Assembly (NCBI GenBank): GCA_913060985.1
Contig: CAJXTQ010000037.1
Span: 1-6,239, forward strand
Length of the DNA: 6,239 bases
Origin: an uncultured Micrococcales bacterium
GTDB taxonomy: Bacteria; Actinomycetota; Actinomycetes; Actinomycetales; Microbacteriaceae
Direction of reading: 5' to 3'
In this document: piece after piece, positions 5,217 through 6,239 of the stretch
Layout: each line of letters opens with the position of its first letter
Numbering within the stretch: position 1 is the stretch's first letter
Translations under genes and position numbers: made by a program
Notes under the pieces: model-generated
What the model saw: only the letters and a program-made list of their open reading frames with translations
What the model was told of the DNA's origin: nothing
The model's database searches: none

Positions 5217-6170
5217 TTAGCTGTCGTTCTGCTCTTGGTTCAAACCAATGAAACTTGTTGCCTCCAGAGAAGGAAGATCTGATTTCTGGGCATCTTCGGC
5301 GAGATTCTCGATATCAGCCGCAGCCGCCTCAGCAGATCGTTGATCGCCACTCTCAATGCAGTATGACAACCACCTTGCAAGCTCAACTTCTGAGTAAAGG
5401 ATTGCCCTTTTTACCATGTTTTCATCAGCTTCTCTGATCTCTGCGTACTGCGCGAAGCAGGAATTAAGTACAGCTTCGGTGGATCCTCCCGCAATCCAGG
5501 CAAAATCCTCAGCCGGGTCGGAAACTCGCATACTCCCAAAGCCCCTCAGCACGAGTTTGTCGCCAGCAATGCCAACATTGTCAGAACCAATCGAACCGTG
5601 AATCACTGTGGGTCTGTATCTCCAGAGACCAATATCCTCCAGCGCCCTTTCCCAGCGGGAGAGCAGAACCCCTGGAACCTTGCCGCTGTCGGCTAGCTTG
5701 TCTAGCTCTGCCACCAGCTCTGAATTTAGCTCTGTTGGAGTAAATGCCTGAATTTCTAGAGCTTGTGCATCAGTTATTGAGAGCGAATGAACTCTTGCAA
5801 GCTCTGCCGAAAGCAACTCGACGGGCTCTGAATTTTTTGATCCCAGTCGGATTTCTTTATATTTCTCATAACTCAGCACCACCACTGAGTGACCATCTGA
5901 ATCTCTTGTCTGGCCAATGATTTCAGGGATGGCCAGAGTTGTTGAGGCAAGTGGGCTGACTAACTTAAGCGCGTTCAGCTCGGTTTCCATCTCTTTTTCC
6001 GACTGCTTAGAAGTTGGCACCAAGACCTGGTAGCTCCTGCCAATGTCTGATTCCAAAACAGCCGAGTCAAACCCAGGTGTCATATCGCTTGTGAGTCTTG
6101 TGGATACGAAATTTTTCCCACTAGCAGCCTCTGCTGCCAGCGCCGCTAGAATCAAGTGAGATTTGGCCAT
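5217..6170 (-). CDS. Phosphotransferase-fold protein, catalytic residues missing
   Basis: The protein resembles the aminoglycoside/macrolide phosphotransferase (APH, protein-kinase-like) fold. Numbering is from an upstream TTG at 6176 (319 residues); the preferred ATG at 6170 is residue 3, giving 317. A beta-rich N-lobe spans about 22-105 (GRSYQVLVPTS, VVVLSYEKY), a helical linker with 'LLSAELARVHSL' follows, then the catalytic region. The expected H-G-D-x4-N brace reads HGSIGSDN (193-200), with serine at the catalytic aspartate. The metal-binding I-D-F/W-G segment reads LRGFGSMRV (210-218), with no aspartate in place. The structural 'SDPAEDFAWI' (219-228) is retained. The C-terminus is acidic and alanine-rich. 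Similar proteins in related bacteria are annotated simply as phosphotransferases, and I recall at least the second loss there, so this may be a conserved pseudokinase. The start ATG 6170 is preferred because 'MAKSHLILAALA' matches relatives and a TAGTGT lies 6 nt before it. First gene of the operon with DUF3107. Confidence 0.87.
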   Translation of the reverse strand: MAKSHLILAALAAEAASGKNFVSTRLTSDMTPGFDSAVLESDIGRSYQVLVPTSKQSEKEMETELNALKLVSPLASTTLAIPEIIGQTRDSDGHSVVVLSYEKYKEIRLGSKNSEPVELLSAELARVHSLSITDAQALEIQAFTPTELNSELVAELDKLADSGKVPGVLLSRWERALEDIGLWRYRPTVIHGSIGSDNVGIAGDKLVLRGFGSMRVSDPAEDFAWIAGGSTEAVLNSCFAQYAEIREADENMVKRAILYSEVELARWLSYCIESGDQRSAEAAAADIENLAEDAQKSDLPSLEATSFIGLNQEQNDS

Positions 6171-6176
6171 AGCCAA

Positions 6177-6182
6177 ACACTA
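6177..6182 (-). promoter_or_regulatory. Putative leaderless -10 element (TAGTGT) of the phosphotransferase-DUF3107 operon
   Basis: Read on the minus strand, TAGTGT is followed by TTGGCT (6 nt) and ATG at 6170, so the mRNA would start at or next to the A of the ATG. The alternative TTG start at 6176 would lie upstream of that transcription start. No Shine-Dalgarno sequence and no clear -35 are present. The hexamer and spacing are identical to those in front of the PHP gene. Confidence 0.42.
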
Positions 6183-6215
6183 TTTTGGCATCCATTCTTA
6201 GCTTTGATGCCACGC

Positions 6216-6220
6216 AGGGA
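6216..6220 (+). promoter_or_regulatory. Possible Shine-Dalgarno (AGGGA) for the right-edge gene
   Basis: AGGGA lies 5 nt before the ATG at 6226, at a normal ribosome-binding distance. A TAGCTT hexamer at 6199-6204 could serve as the -10 of a short-leader transcript. Both are short, unspecific matches. Confidence 0.3.
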
Positions 6221-6225
6221 ACGTT

Positions 6226-6239
6226 ATGGAATCAGCGGA
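6226..6239 (+). CDS. Probable 5' end of a divergent gene (maybe UvrD-like helicase)
   Basis: Only 14 bases are available: ATG GAA TCA GCG GA, i.e. M-E-S-A and one incomplete codon. The case rests on a preceding AGGGA, on divergence from the phosphotransferase operon, and on my recollection that in Microbacteriaceae a UvrD/PcrA-type ATP-dependent DNA helicase gene lies here and begins with an 'SA-x-x-IA-x-x-LG'-like segment. An alternative ATG at 6207 in a different frame is also open to the edge (MPRRERYGISG). The identity is an inference from gene order, not from visible protein. Confidence 0.3.

Noticed and set aside
6171..6176. TTG at 6176 as start of the phosphotransferase gene
   Set aside because: It lies between the putative -10 and the predicted transcription start, and relatives begin with M-A-(K/R)-S-x-L, which matches the ATG at 6170.

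Overview
The window looks like a stretch of a compact, roughly mid-GC actinobacterial chromosome. The best guess is a low-GC, small-genome member of the Microbacteriaceae (freshwater or marine Luna-type lineages such as Rhodoluna or Aquiluna). This rests on the protein set: a GSP17M-type stress protein, an actinobacterial aminopeptidase P, a TrpH-like PHP phosphoesterase, an RhlE-like DEAD-box helicase, a MiaE_2/ferritin-like protein, a DUF3107 protein and a kinase-fold protein. It also rests on gene order: an rhlE-type helicase, a ferritin-like gene and a DUF3107 gene lie close together in other actinobacteria too, including, from memory, the Mycobacterium tuberculosis Rv3208A-Rv3211 region. 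Taxonomy is inferred from protein resemblance, not from a search.

Layout, left to right. (1) 1-348 (+): 3' end of a glycine-rich, two-segment membrane protein of the general stress protein 17M type. (2) 328-1683 (-): Xaa-Pro aminopeptidase with a complete dimetal site. (3) 1713-2627 (+): PHP-domain phosphoesterase (RNase AM / nucleoside bisphosphate phosphatase type). (4) 2597-3913 (-): DEAD-box RNA helicase with all motifs and a basic tail. (5) 3925-4671 (+): ferritin-like MiaE_2-type protein. (6) A three-gene leftward operon, read 6170 to 4668 (-): phosphotransferase-fold protein, DUF3107 protein, small three-helix membrane protein. (7) 6226 to the right edge (+): probable first codons of a divergent gene, possibly the UvrD-like helicase often found here.

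Genes 1-5 and the leftward operon alternate strand. Every convergent junction overlaps (21, 31 and 4 bp) and every divergent junction is tiny (29, 11 and about 55 bp between start codons). No stretch above 300 bases lacks a gene, and there are no RNA genes, mobile elements, CRISPR arrays or convincing terminators.

The clearest non-obvious signal is regulatory. Three genes without a usable Shine-Dalgarno sequence each have a TAnnnT -10-like hexamer exactly 6 nt before the start codon (TAGTGT, TATGCT, TAGTGT), which is the geometry of leaderless transcription. The 11-bp divergent junction at 3913/3925 places one such -10 element over the start codon of the opposite gene. The other points worth a second look are a phosphotransferase-fold protein that lacks its catalytic aspartates and a ferritin-like protein with an apparently degraded metal-ligand set. 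I see no defence system, transposon or clearly new multi-gene system; most of the window is conserved housekeeping.
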